DNA from: Capnocytophaga canimorsus
GTDB taxonomy: Bacteria; Bacteroidota; Bacteroidia; Flavobacteriales; Flavobacteriaceae
Direction: 5' to 3'
Length of the DNA stretch: 64,000 bases
Assembly: GCF_002302565.1 (NCBI RefSeq)
Contig: NZ_CP022382.1
Location: forward strand, 1,559,001 to 1,623,000
The notes beneath the pieces are model-generated. The model saw only the letters and a program-made list of their open reading frames with translations, ran no database searches and was not told the DNA's origin. Positions 9,505 to 17,891 of this stretch are shown piece after piece (within the stretch, counting starts at the first letter, position 1; every line of letters starts with the position of its first letter). The translations under genes and the position numbers were made by a program.

Positions 9505-9630
9505 GGACAAGAAACTATCCGCGATTTTATAGCCTTCCCGAAAAACAATTCGGGACGCGATGTAATGATTGACGCACCTTCATCGATTGACTCCACACAG
9601 CTTGACGAATTGCATATCAGGTTGAAATAG
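9505..9630 (+). pseudogene. aspS 3'-end remnant, long copy
   Basis: Bases 9504-9626 match aspS 7311-7433 without gaps at 115 of 123 positions. The frame [17 protein letters not shown]... runs to a TAG at 9628-9630. Six of the eight differences are synonymous, so this tail evolved for some time as part of a working aspS. Weaker similarity with a frame break extends upstream to about 9486 (ATTGATTT next to ATTTT). The rest of the gene is absent. Its own terminator-like hairpin follows. Confidence 0.9.
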
Positions 9631-9656
9631 AAAAATGTAAATTATTTAATAAAAAT

Positions 9657-9690
9657 TTGTTGTGAATTCTTATATTCGCAACAAGTTTTT
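9657..9690 (+). terminator. Intrinsic terminator behind aspS remnant
   Basis: TTGTTGTGAAT at 9657-9667 pairs with ATTCGCAACAA at 9674-9684 (one G-T pair), followed by GTTTTT. It is probably the old terminator of the aspS copy whose tail remains at 9505-9630. Confidence 0.7.
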
Positions 9691-9736
9691 CTTTTAAAAA
9701 AACTTATTTTATTTCACTAAACTAGTGTTTTGTTTT

Positions 9737-9767
9737 TTTACATTTACTAATTAAAAGTAAATGTAAA
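9737..9767. repeat. 12-bp perfect inverted repeat
   Basis: TTTACATTTACT at 9737-9748 and AGTAAATGTAAA at 9756-9767 are exact inverted copies around a 7-base spacer. The repeat sits about 90 bases upstream of the YD-repeat gene and has no following T run, so an operator is more likely than a terminator. The remainder of 9414-9856 holds only the aspS remnant, its terminator and AT-rich sequence. Confidence 0.55.
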
Positions 9768-9856
9768 GCTAAAAGTTAAATATTTTATAATTTTCTTTAC
9801 ATCAGTATCTTTTTTCTTAATTTAGCCCATATTATTTTAAGTTAAAATTTTAAAAA

Positions 9857-10726
9857 ATGAAGAATATAGTATCAATTGTTGGAGCTATTTTGTGTTTGTT
9901 GTTTTCGGAAAGTGTTTTTGGGCAAGTAATTCCACCAAGAGTACCTAAAAGTCATCTTAAAGAATTGGCACTCAAAGCAAATGTAAAATCTTTCAAGGTA
10001 ACTACATACAAAGCTATTGACAGTTTTGGTATTGTAAAACGCGGTAGCAAGGCTGATTTTTGGAAAGGTGATATCGTTTCTTTTTTCGATCGTGAAGGTT
10101 ATAAAACGGAAATGAATTATTATGATAAAGATGCTAATTTGAACCAAAAGATTCTTTATAAATATAATGACAAACGAAAAAGGACTACACGTGATGTGTA
10201 TGCTTCTAATGGTAAGCTTATTAACCGAAATATTTATTTTTATGATGAAAACGGTTATAAAGTAGCTTATAAAGGGTACAATTCCAAAGGAGAAATTATG
10301 GAATCGTTTGTTTATAAAAACGATGATAAAGGTAGAGAATTAGAAGAAGTTTGTGCTAAAACTATAGCTCCTTTTTGTGGTAAATACACCTACGTTTATG
10401 ACCAATCGGGTAAAGTGGTAGAACTCTGTCGTTACAAGAGCTCCGATAAAAAGGCAGAAGATTGTGAAAAATATGTTTATGATAAGTTAGGCAATTTGTT
10501 GGAAACCAGTTTTTATAAAGATAATAACTTGGTTTTCCGAATTGTTCATAGGTATAACAAATCAGGAGATGAAGTTAACCAGCGTCTATTTGATGAAAGA
10601 GGAAATCTTACCAAAGAAAAGAAATTTACCTATAAGTATGACGCTAAAGGAAATTGGATAGAACGAACAGAGTTTGTTGATGAATTTGTAAAATTTGTTT
10701 TTGTAAGAGAAATCAGCTATCATTAA
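9857..10726 (+). CDS. Exported YD-repeat-like protein
   Basis: This 289-residue protein has a signal peptide ending near SVFGQ (residue 23). The body is made of repeated strands of the form Y-x-Y-D-x-x-G-x-x-x-E (for example FYDENGYKVAY, YVYDQSGKVVE, YVYDKLGNLLE, YKYDAKGNWIE). This resembles the YD/RHS-type repeats of wall-associated proteins. It is too short for an RHS toxin shell and has no toxin-like tail. It is probably a periplasmic or surface protein of unknown role, and it has its own strong terminator. Confidence 0.75.
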   Translation: MKNIVSIVGAILCLLFSESVFGQVIPPRVPKSHLKELALKANVKSFKVTTYKAIDSFGIVKRGSKADFWKGDIVSFFDREGYKTEMNYYDKDANLNQKILYKYNDKRKRTTRDVYASNGKLINRNIYFYDENGYKVAYKGYNSKGEIMESFVYKNDDKGRELEEVCAKTIAPFCGKYTYVYDQSGKVVELCRYKSSDKKAEDCEKYVYDKLGNLLETSFYKDNNLVFRIVHRYNKSGDEVNQRLFDERGNLTKEKKFTYKYDAKGNWIERTEFVDEFVKFVFVREISYH

Positions 10727-10776
10727 AAACACTTTATATTTTAATTATCTGAATTGTAAAACAATAGAAACCATAT

Positions 10777-10816
10777 AAAAAAAGCAGTGAAAACGGTGTG
10801 TTTTTACTGCTTTTTT
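10777..10816 (+). terminator. Strong intrinsic terminator
   Basis: AAAAAAAGCAGT at 10777-10788 pairs with ACTGCTTTTTT at 10806-10816, and an inner AAAAC/GTTTT stem lies between them. The rest of 10727-11012 is AT-rich intergenic sequence with no other recognisable element. Confidence 0.85.
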
Positions 10817-11012
10817 GATTTAAAAAAGGGATGCAAATACAGCTCAAAAAAATCTATTTTAATAGTATTTTTTGTTGTTTAGATACATTTTTTACAAAAA
10901 AGTTGAATATAATACAGAAATGGCATAAAATTTGACAAATGTAATATTGTTTTTATTAAAAAATTATCTTTTTGAAATTAGTTTATCGATTTAAATAATT
11001 AAAATTCTAAAA

Positions 11013-11732
11013 ATGAAGAGAATAGCTATAGCATTATCGGGCTTTTTATTTCTGTCGAGTTGTGCTGAATTACAAGGTGTGATAAATAATTATCCGTCTT
11101 CGGAGCAAACTACAGGGAAAACGCTCTCCTCCTTGGATATTTCAAACGGACTCAAACAAGCATTAGAATTTGGCATTGCTTCGGGGGTAGATGTCCTTAG
11201 CCAAAAGGACGGATATTACACTAACCAATTGGTGAAAATTTTGCTTCCACAAGAGTTACGAGAGGTTGACCAAGTGCTTCGTTCCATAGGCTTAGGAAGC
11301 CTTGCCGATGAAGGTCTAAAATTGCTTAATCGTGCTGCGGAACAAGCCGTTTCAGAAGCTAAGCCTATTTTTATTTCAGCAGTTAAAAACCTTACTTTTG
11401 CCGATGCGGCTTCCATCTTAGCAGGGAACGACGATGCCGCTACCCAGTATCTTAAAAGACAGACTACCCAGCAGTTAGTTGTTGCCTTTTCACCAAAAAT
11501 TAAGGCTTCGCTAGACCAAGTAGGGGCTAATGATATTTGGAGACAAATAATCAATAAATACAATTCCATTCCGTTTGTAGATGCCGTAAATCCTGACCTA
11601 ACTCAGTATGTTACTGAACAGGCAATCAACGGATTGTTTATACAAATTGCCCAAAAAGAACGTGATATTCGCACTAAAATTTCCCAGCGAACCACACCTC
11701 TTTTACAAAAAGTATTTTCAAATCAAAATTAA
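11013..11732 (+). CDS. DUF4197 lipoprotein
   Basis: This 239-residue lipoprotein has the lipobox LSSC at about residues 14-17, then a helical DUF4197 domain over most of the length. That domain carries a recurrent TLSSLDISNGLKQAL opening and a QISLRTTPLL-like end (here KISQRTTPLLQK). Members of this family are found across Bacteroidota and Proteobacteria, and their function is not established. The DUF2147 gene starts 7 bases after the stop, so the two are probably co-transcribed. Confidence 0.85.
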   Translation: MKRIAIALSGFLFLSSCAELQGVINNYPSSEQTTGKTLSSLDISNGLKQALEFGIASGVDVLSQKDGYYTNQLVKILLPQELREVDQVLRSIGLGSLADEGLKLLNRAAEQAVSEAKPIFISAVKNLTFADAASILAGNDDAATQYLKRQTTQQLVVAFSPKIKASLDQVGANDIWRQIINKYNSIPFVDAVNPDLTQYVTEQAINGLFIQIAQKERDIRTKISQRTTPLLQKVFSNQN

Positions 11733-11739
11733 ATTACCA

Positions 11740-12174
11740 ATGAAAAAGACTATTTTTACACTCGTTACGCTGTTATTAGGAAGTATTTTATATGCTCAAA
11801 ATAAAGAGGATATCGTAGGAGTATGGCTCAGTGAAACCAAAGATGGTAAATTTCAAATTTATGAAGAAGGAGGTTTATTCTTCGGAAAACTAATTTGGAT
11901 GAAAGAGGAGTTTGAAAAAGATGGTAAAACGCCTAAAAAGGACGTCAATAACCCCAACAAATCTCTTCGAAATAAACCTTTGAAAGGTAGCGTTATCTTA
12001 AAAAAATTGAAATACCATAAAGGGGAATGGAAAAATGGCGAAATTTACGATCCTCAAAGCGGAAAAACCTATCATTGTAAAGCTAAAATCAAAAATAATC
12101 AATTGATTCTTAGAGGATTTGTAGGTGTCTCTTTATTAGGAAAAAACACAACTTGGACTCGCGTAGAATCATAG
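11740..12174 (+). CDS. DUF2147 exported protein
   Basis: This 144-residue protein has a signal peptide (ending LYAQ, residue 19). A DUF2147 domain begins EDIVGVWLSETKDGKFQIYE and contains the conserved W-x-x-G-x-I-Y-D-P-x-x-G-K-T-Y segment. The domain is a small beta-barrel of unknown function. An upstream in-frame ATG at 11608 would add an unlikely leader inside the previous gene, so ATG 11740 with its clean signal peptide is preferred. It follows the DUF4197 gene by 7 bases and precedes an epimerase gene by 24. Confidence 0.85.
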   Translation: MKKTIFTLVTLLLGSILYAQNKEDIVGVWLSETKDGKFQIYEEGGLFFGKLIWMKEEFEKDGKTPKKDVNNPNKSLRNKPLKGSVILKKLKYHKGEWKNGEIYDPQSGKTYHCKAKIKNNQLILRGFVGVSLLGKNTTWTRVES

Positions 12175-12198
12175 TATAAGAAAAAATCAAAAACAAAT

Positions 12199-13218
12199 AT
12201 GCAAAAGAAAACAATACTATTAACCGGTGCAGGAGGAAGTGTAGGTAAAGAAGCACTTCAACTTTTAGTCAATAAACATAACTTGTACAACATCCGAATA
12301 TTTGATTTGGACACACCCAAAAACAGAAAGTATTTTGAAACGTTTTCAGATAAAATTGAAATTTTCTACGGAGATATAACTCGAAAGGAAGATACCGTAG
12401 CTCCGGTAACGGGAGTAGATGTAATTATCCATTTGGCGTCGGTCATTCCGCCTTTAGCAAATGAAAAAACTCATTTGGTAGATAGCGTAAACGTAGGCGG
12501 AACGCGTCATTTGGTGGAAAATACCGAAAAATACGCTCCTGATGCTTTTATGTTATTTGCTTCAAGTATAGCCACATACGGCGACCGTTTGCAAGACCCA
12601 TACATACGCGTTACTGACCCGCTTGTACCCAGTGAGGGCGATTACTATGCTCAAGGGAAAATCATTATGGAAAAAATCGTGCGTGAAAGTCGTTTGCAGT
12701 GGAGTATTTTCCGCTTAGGAGCCATTATGGGGCCTAAAAACCATAAAATTTCGGGTATTATGTTCTTAATGTCGCTTGACCAATTGATGGAAATCGCCAC
12801 GCCCCGAGATACCGCCAGAGCCTTTATAAATGGCATTGATCATCTGCAAAGTTTAAATCAAAAAATATTCAATTTAGGCGGAGGAGCTGATTGTGTAACC
12901 ACGTATTGCGAATTTTTAGGCAAGAATTTTGAAATTTACGGTTTAGGAAAGCTCAATTTTCCTGAGCGTGCTTTTGCTACTAAGAACTTCCATTGTGGCG
13001 TTTATGTCGATGGTGACGAACTTGAAAAAATCGTTCGTTTCAGAAAAGACACCCTTGAAGATTATTACCAAATGGTGCGTGAGGCAACACCAATGCTACA
13101 ACGATGGGCAACTCGTTTATTTGCCCCAATTATCAAAAAATATTTACTTTCAAAGTCCGAACCCTATAAGGCTTGGAAGCAAAACGATACGGAGAAAATA
13201 AAGCGCTATTTCCAATAG
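12199..13218 (+). CDS. NAD(P)-dependent epimerase/dehydratase
   Basis: This is an extended short-chain dehydrogenase/reductase of 339 residues. The nucleotide-binding motif TGAGGSVG is at about residues 9-16. HLASVIPP follows strand 4, and the catalytic YxxxK is seen as YYAQGK near residue 155, preceded by ASSIATYG. The C-terminal substrate domain is helical. The substrate, a nucleotide sugar or a small alcohol, cannot be told from sequence. It lies 24 bases behind the DUF2147 gene and could share its transcript. Confidence 0.8.
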   Translation: MQKKTILLTGAGGSVGKEALQLLVNKHNLYNIRIFDLDTPKNRKYFETFSDKIEIFYGDITRKEDTVAPVTGVDVIIHLASVIPPLANEKTHLVDSVNVGGTRHLVENTEKYAPDAFMLFASSIATYGDRLQDPYIRVTDPLVPSEGDYYAQGKIIMEKIVRESRLQWSIFRLGAIMGPKNHKISGIMFLMSLDQLMEIATPRDTARAFINGIDHLQSLNQKIFNLGGGADCVTTYCEFLGKNFEIYGLGKLNFPERAFATKNFHCGVYVDGDELEKIVRFRKDTLEDYYQMVREATPMLQRWATRLFAPIIKKYLLSKSEPYKAWKQNDTEKIKRYFQ

Positions 13219-13266
13219 TTTTGATAAATACTACTGGTGTATAATCCTAAAAAAATATTTTTTCAT

Positions 13267-13274
13267 TACCTTTG
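13267..13274 (+). promoter_or_regulatory. Putative upp -7 element
   Basis: TACCTTTG matches TAnnTTTG and lies 27 bases before the upp start codon. No TTTG box is seen at 19-20 bases upstream. Confidence 0.45.
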
Positions 13275-13301
13275 TGGGGTAAGTAAAATATTTATCAAGT
13301 T

Positions 13302-13958
13302 ATGATTATACACCATTTGGGCGAAGAACCCTCCATATTGAATCGTTTTACGGCAGAATTACGCGATGTGAATATCCAAAAGGATCGTATGCGTTTTCGC
13401 ACTAATTTAGAGCGCATTGGAGAGATTCTCTCTTATGAAATGAGTAAATTTTTACGATACAAGTCAGAGGTAGTAACTACTCCGTTAGGCGAGAAAAAAG
13501 TACAGCTACCCAAAGACAAAGTAGTGATTTGTTCGGTGTTACGTGCTGGATTGGCACTTCATCACGGAATTATGAATTATTTTGATAGTGCGGATAATGC
13601 CTTTATCTCTGCATATAGGCATCACACCTCTGAAACCGATTTTGATATATTGGTGGAATATTTAGCGTCTCCTTCCTTAAATGATAAAATCTTGTTTTTG
13701 GCTGATCCAATGCTTGCTACGGGACGTTCCTTCGTTAACGTTTACAACGCTTTGGCTCCTTTAGGAAAACCTAAAGAGGTACATCTTTTTGCCGTTATTG
13801 GGGCACAAGAGGGTATTGATTATTTGGAGCAACATTTTCCTGAAGATACACATTTGTGGATTGCCACCATTGACCCCACTTTGAATGAAAAAGGATATAT
13901 TGTTCCAGGTTTGGGCGATGCTGGAGATTTAGCCTTTGGTGATAAAATGCAGCACTAA
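13302..13958 (+). CDS. upp: Uracil phosphoribosyltransferase
   Basis: This pyrimidine-salvage enzyme converts uracil and PRPP to UMP in the cytoplasm. It is 218 residues and full length. The PRPP-binding loop appears as LADPMLATGRSF (about residues 130-141) and the uracil-binding tail as YIVPGLGDAGDLAFGD. The C-terminus overlaps the convergent membrane-protein gene by 30 bases, so the two transcripts must run into each other. Confidence 0.95.
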   Translation: MIIHHLGEEPSILNRFTAELRDVNIQKDRMRFRTNLERIGEILSYEMSKFLRYKSEVVTTPLGEKKVQLPKDKVVICSVLRAGLALHHGIMNYFDSADNAFISAYRHHTSETDFDILVEYLASPSLNDKILFLADPMLATGRSFVNVYNALAPLGKPKEVHLFAVIGAQEGIDYLEQHFPEDTHLWIATIDPTLNEKGYIVPGLGDAGDLAFGDKMQH

Positions 13959-14873
13959 AACCACTAATGGGGAAAGCAATATCGTGTATAAAATGGTTTC
14001 TTTGAGCCAATTCCGCTGAATTTGTTCCACATAAAGACCTAATAGAATTGCCAAAGGAATGTAAATGAAAATAATTTCTTTGGAAAGAAAAACGATAAAC
14101 AGCCCAATAAATAAAAACTCTGCAATATACTTGATATTTGTGCTTATATTCGCTGATTTTTTTGAGAAGAAAAAGAAAATAGAAATAAGTAAAAGTAAGG
14201 TCATAAATGCCAACGGAACTATTTTTTCAAGTGAGAGAAAAGTTTCGTAGTTCAAATTTATTTGCCAAGAATATATATTGGGAAGTTTTTCTGTTATTCC
14301 TAGTAAAAGGCTAATCATCAGTGAAATAACAATTACTGAAAATAAAGCCACAAAAGGGATAAACCAATATTTTCCTTTTTTAGATCCATAGAAAAGCAAT
14401 GAAAACCAAACTGTTATAAGAAATAAAATAGCCCAAGGATAAAACAATGCAGCACAAGCGATAAGAAATGAAGCGTCGAATATTTTTTGAGCAATTTTTT
14501 TGCCAGTTCTAAGCGTCATTATCCTCCATAAAGATATGATAATTAAGGTATTGGAAGCCATTAGAGGCAAGTTCTGGAAAGTTTGTGGGAATAATGAAAT
14601 AAATACCCCGAAAAACACAATCGGGTAAGAGCTACCTTGTGTCAAATCGTTTTTTAGGATGATACTTTGAATGAAAATCAAGCCAATGAAAATCAGTAGT
14701 AATTCTCCTAAAGCGTTAAAAGTATAAAAAAGGGTTAGTGGTTGTTCAAAAATAAAAATACCATAGGTTAAATATCCTAAAATACTTAGGATGAAGACTA
14801 AAAGGATATTTGCAGGTTTGGTGTTTTGAAAAATTCCAGAGATCATTACAGGTAAAAAATCAGTTATACACAT
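13929..14873 (-). CDS. Multi-spanning membrane protein, DUF6427-like
   Basis: This is a very hydrophobic 314-residue protein with about ten predicted transmembrane helices, beginning near residue 15 (FQNTKPANILLVFILSILGY). It resembles the flavobacterial DUF6427 proteins that are usually encoded next to upp, and here it is convergent with upp and overlaps it by 30 bases. The start overlaps the end of the Rieske-like lipoprotein gene by 14 bases, so the two are probably translated from one mRNA. The function is unknown. Confidence 0.7.
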   Translation of the reverse strand: MCITDFLPVMISGIFQNTKPANILLVFILSILGYLTYGIFIFEQPLTLFYTFNALGELLLIFIGLIFIQSIILKNDLTQGSSYPIVFFGVFISLFPQTFQNLPLMASNTLIIISLWRIMTLRTGKKIAQKIFDASFLIACAALFYPWAILFLITVWFSLLFYGSKKGKYWFIPFVALFSVIVISLMISLLLGITEKLPNIYSWQINLNYETFLSLEKIVPLAFMTLLLLISIFFFFSKKSANISTNIKYIAEFLFIGLFIVFLSKEIIFIYIPLAILLGLYVEQIQRNWLKETILYTILLSPLVVLVLHFITKG

Positions 14874-15297
14874 TAAGAGTGGTTCCTGAAGCGACCACTC
14901 TATAGTTGAGTAAAGGATAAGGTTTTTGAGCGTTTTCGCCTTGTTTTACAATGTTTCCGTTAACTAAACTATACAGATTATCATCGCAAGGGCAAACGAC
15001 ATAAAAACCATCCTTTAATTGCATTTTTTCGCAACTTTTTACCTGATGATTTGGACACGAAGCCTCCCACGCTACGTAGTTATTTCCCCCAGTATTCATT
15101 ACATATACTCCTTGAATACCTACTCCAGCGTTACCAATGTAGATGGGTATCAAAGGATTTTTGAGTTGATTATAAGCAGGTAAATTCATATTGATAGAAA
15201 ATGAAAAGCGAACTTCGTGTAAATACGGGTTACGTTCGCTCTGTGGCTTACTACAACAAACTAAGAGTAGCGAAAAGAACAAAAATATTTTTTTCAT
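14860..15297 (-). CDS. Rieske-like lipoprotein with degenerate cluster site
   Basis: This 145-residue lipoprotein has the lipobox VCCS after a short hydrophobic leader. The mature part has a Rieske-like layout: a first motif SCPNHQV, a further cysteine (KSCEKM), then VVCPCDDNLYSL, where the family normally has C-x-x-H-x-S. The second histidine is replaced, so a standard [2Fe-2S] cluster with two Cys and two His ligands is unlikely as written. It overlaps the downstream membrane-protein gene and follows a porin-like gene by 12 bases. Confidence 0.65.
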   Translation of the reverse strand: MKKIFLFFSLLLVCCSKPQSERNPYLHEVRFSFSINMNLPAYNQLKNPLIPIYIGNAGVGIQGVYVMNTGGNNYVAWEASCPNHQVKSCEKMQLKDGFYVVCPCDDNLYSLVNGNIVKQGENAQKPYPLLNYRVVASGTTLNVYN

Positions 15298-15309
15298 TCC
15301 TCCAATAGG

Positions 15310-15918
15310 TTAAAACACATACCCGATTCCTACCGAAATTACTGAATTTTTCAGCGAATAATTGTTACTAATCTTAGCATCAGATAGAGTAGGGTGCGAT
15401 TCAAAAATATTACTAATGCCGTGAGCCAAACGAGCTTCTAAAAACCAACCAGAATAAGAGGTAAATCCTGCTCCTATTAACAATGAAACATCAAAACGGT
15501 CAATACTTTTTGGGTCAACAGTCGTTGATTTAGTGTTTTCAAAAGTAAAATCAGGGCTGTCTAATAAAAAACTCAACTGCGGACCTAAATGAACATTGAT
15601 GGCTTTGGTGATATTAAACCGAGCCATTGCAGGAAGTGATAAATAGTTCAAATGCAACGTACTACTACCTAAAGTAGGCGATTGAATTTTTGCTCCCAAT
15701 CTGTTAAATAATGCCTCTCCTTGTACTGAAAATAGTTTAGAGAAAGGTATTTCTAGAGTCAACCCCCCATAAAAAGCGCTAGTTCCACTTACCGAAGCAC
15801 CACTGGCAACATCTCCTTGTAGCGTGGCATAATTAAACCCACCTTTGATGCCCATATATTGTGCACTGATTCGTTGTAATCCACATAGTAAAATTGCTAA
15901 AAAAAGTATTTTTTTCAT
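15310..15918 (-). CDS. Porin-like outer membrane beta-barrel protein
   Basis: This 202-residue protein has a signal peptide ending RISAQ (residue 19) and a PorT/OmpW-like small beta-barrel pattern: GIKGGFNYATLQGD near the N-terminus, alternating aromatic strands, and a terminal ISVGIGYVF with C-terminal Phe. It is probably an eight-stranded outer-membrane barrel of unknown cargo. It is the first gene of a likely three-gene minus-strand unit with the Rieske-like lipoprotein and the DUF6427-like protein. Confidence 0.8.
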   Translation of the reverse strand: MKKILFLAILLCGLQRISAQYMGIKGGFNYATLQGDVASGASVSGTSAFYGGLTLEIPFSKLFSVQGEALFNRLGAKIQSPTLGSSTLHLNYLSLPAMARFNITKAINVHLGPQLSFLLDSPDFTFENTKSTTVDPKSIDRFDVSLLIGAGFTSYSGWFLEARLAHGISNIFESHPTLSDAKISNNYSLKNSVISVGIGYVF

Positions 15919-15995
15919 TGTATTTATTTTTTAGTTGGTTAAAAAACAGTGCTTGACAAACAAAAACTACCTATAGGGTAGTTTTAACAAATGGT

Positions 15996-16520
15996 TTAAT
16001 TCTCCTCTAAAGCTACAAATAACGATTTTAACTCGGTTGCATCGTGGGGCTTCAATTTTCCTGCTAAAACTAAACTAAGTTGTCTGCGCTGTAAAGCGCC
16101 ATAAAATCGTTTCTTTTCAAGTTCAGTTTCAGGTTGAATTTCAGGTACTTTGGTAGGTCTTCCGTTTTCATCAATGGCTACAAAGGTATAAATAGCTTCA
16201 TTGGCTTTGGTTTTTTCACCACTGATTCTGTCTTCCACCCAAACATCAATAAAAACCTCCATAGAGGTAGAAAATGCCCGAGAGATAGAAGCCTCAACAG
16301 TTACCACACTTCCTAAACGTATGGAATGGTTGAAAGCCACGTGATTGACCGAAGCGGTTACCGTTGGGCGGTGCGAATGACGTTGGGCAGCTATACTCGC
16401 AGCGCGGTCCATACGCGCTAGAAGCTCTCCACCAAACATATGCCCCAAATGGTTAGTTTCTCCAGTGAGTACCAAATCGGTTAGAAAAGTACGAGATTCG
16501 GAAGGTGTTTTTTTACGCAT
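15996..16520 (-). CDS. Acyl-CoA thioesterase, hotdog fold
   Basis: This 174-residue protein has a single hotdog domain of the YciA/BACH type. The N-terminal TFLTDLVLTGETNHLGHMFGGELLARMDRAASIAA segment carries the catalytic-face Asn and the GG-x-L-L helix, followed by VNHVAFNHSIRLGSVV and a helical C-terminus. It should hydrolyse acyl-CoA to free acid and CoA in the cytoplasm. It lies 22 bases behind the HU-SPOR gene and is probably in the same transcript. Confidence 0.88.
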   Translation of the reverse strand: MRKKTPSESRTFLTDLVLTGETNHLGHMFGGELLARMDRAASIAAQRHSHRPTVTASVNHVAFNHSIRLGSVVTVEASISRAFSTSMEVFIDVWVEDRISGEKTKANEAIYTFVAIDENGRPTKVPEIQPETELEKKRFYGALQRRQLSLVLAGKLKPHDATELKSLFVALEEN

Positions 16521-16542
16521 TTATTTTTCAGATTCGGTTGTT

Positions 16543-17700
16543 TTATTCGTTAATTAAGACCCAAGCATCTAAATTGTTCTGATCTTTTATTTTCTTTTTC
16601 AAGGCATTAGCTTGTTCAATGTTGTCAAATCCTGAATAACTTACTTGATAGAGCCCTTTTTTATTCTTTCCGATGATTGAAGCATTAGCATACCCCATTG
16701 CTTTTAATTGATTTACACGAGATTTCGCATTTTTCTCATCTTTAAAAGCACCCGCAATTACTTGATACTTCTTGCTAACAGTGGTTTTTGAAGTCTTTTC
16801 CGTACTATTTTGAGTGGTCTCTTTTTTAGATGTTTCTGGTTTTTTAGAGGCTGAAACATTGGTTTCAGTAGCTTTAGGTTTGTCTTTTTGGGTTTCAGCT
16901 GTTTTTTGGGTTTCAGCTACTTTACTTACATTAAGCGAAACTGGAGGTAACACAATAGGTGTACTATTGAAGAAAGTAGCCTCACTTATTTTAAGCTGTA
17001 ATTCTTTCTGAACATCAGCCTCTTGAATTACAATTTCAGGCGCTTGTTTGTTGGCTTGTAGGTAAGAATACGCTCCAAAGCCCAATAAACCAACCCCAAT
17101 TACGGCAATAGCAACATACTTAAGCAGAGAGCCTTTTTTTTCTTGTTTTTCTTCTTCATTGGCGGTTTGTTCCTGCTTTACCTCAGTGGCAGCTGAACTA
17201 TTTGAAACAGTAACAGGCTCAAAAGGCACCTTTTCTGGAGTCTCTTCTTTGCTTTTTGGTGTAGGGTCAAACTTCACATTCGGAGCTACCTCGTGAGGTA
17301 CAAAAGTGGACATTCCAAACGAGTCGGTTAAGAAGTTTACGCTATCCGAAGCCTCAAAACTGATACGCCCCTCTGGAGTTTGCTTAATGAAACCAATATT
17401 TCCTAATGAAATGATTTCCTTTTTATTAAGTCTTTCTTTCCAAGTTTCAACAACATCAGAAATGAAACTCTCGGCTTGTTCATAACTTACTCCTGAACTT
17501 TCAGAAATGTGCTTGATGAGCAATCCGTCATTCGATACCAAACTGGAGTTGAATGTAATTTCCCTTTTTGGTGGTGTAAAAGTTTTATCCTCAAAAAGTT
17601 TAGCGGACTTCCGATTGGAAATAAACGCACCAAATTTCGGGATAATGACACACTGGTACTTGAAGAGTAATTCCTCTACATAAACATTAAGTTCTTTCAT
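16543..17700 (-). CDS. HU-CCDC81 and SPOR domain protein
   Basis: This 385-residue protein combines an N-terminal HU-CCDC81 pair (about 1-140, beginning MKELNVYVEELLFKYQCVII), a low-complexity linker, one transmembrane helix (YVAIAVIGVGLLGFGAYSYL, about 198-217) and a Ser/Thr/Lys-rich periplasmic linker. A C-terminal SPOR domain ends it (KKYQVIAGAFKDEKNAKSRV, about 310-385). SPOR domains bind denuded glycan strands of septal peptidoglycan. The architecture is typical of Bacteroidota and suggests a link between a cytoplasmic HU-like domain and the division site; the exact role is unknown. A full promoter lies upstream. Confidence 0.88.
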   Translation of the reverse strand: MKELNVYVEELLFKYQCVIIPKFGAFISNRKSAKLFEDKTFTPPKREITFNSSLVSNDGLLIKHISESSGVSYEQAESFISDVVETWKERLNKKEIISLGNIGFIKQTPEGRISFEASDSVNFLTDSFGMSTFVPHEVAPNVKFDPTPKSKEETPEKVPFEPVTVSNSSAATEVKQEQTANEEEKQEKKGSLLKYVAIAVIGVGLLGFGAYSYLQANKQAPEIVIQEADVQKELQLKISEATFFNSTPIVLPPVSLNVSKVAETQKTAETQKDKPKATETNVSASKKPETSKKETTQNSTEKTSKTTVSKKYQVIAGAFKDEKNAKSRVNQLKAMGYANASIIGKNKKGLYQVSYSGFDNIEQANALKKKIKDQNNLDAWVLINE

Positions 17701-17741
17701 AAGAATGAGCTCTAAAAATTAAACACTACACAATGATAAGC

Positions 17742-17773
17742 CAAAATTATGAAAAAATATTCTATTTACCAAA
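17742..17773 (-). promoter_or_regulatory. Promoter of HU-SPOR gene, TTTG-N20-TAATTTTG
   Basis: On the minus strand, TTTG (17773-17770) is followed after 20 bases by TAATTTTG (17749-17742). Both boxes match the Bacteroidota primary sigma consensus. The -7 element lies about 42 bases before the ATG at 17700. Confidence 0.7.
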
Positions 17774-17878
17774 TACTATCTATCGGGTTACATTCAACCC
17801 CAAAGTGCAATTTTTTATGCCACGAATTTATAAAACAAATTTTTAGGTTCTTCAATAGGTCAAACGCACGAAATTTAA

Positions 17879-17886
17879 TATTTTTG
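17879..17886 (+). promoter_or_regulatory. Putative -7 element of IS remnant
   Basis: TATTTTTG matches TAnnTTTG and lies six bases before the transposase ATG at 17892. It is very close to the start codon, so it is doubtful. Confidence 0.25.
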
Positions 17887-17891
17887 TTTTT

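Noticed and set aside
7311..9630. Assembly artefact as cause of the aspS copies
   Set aside because: The copies differ at several mostly synonymous positions and are of different lengths, so they are not simple duplicated reads. Read data would still be needed to exclude it fully.
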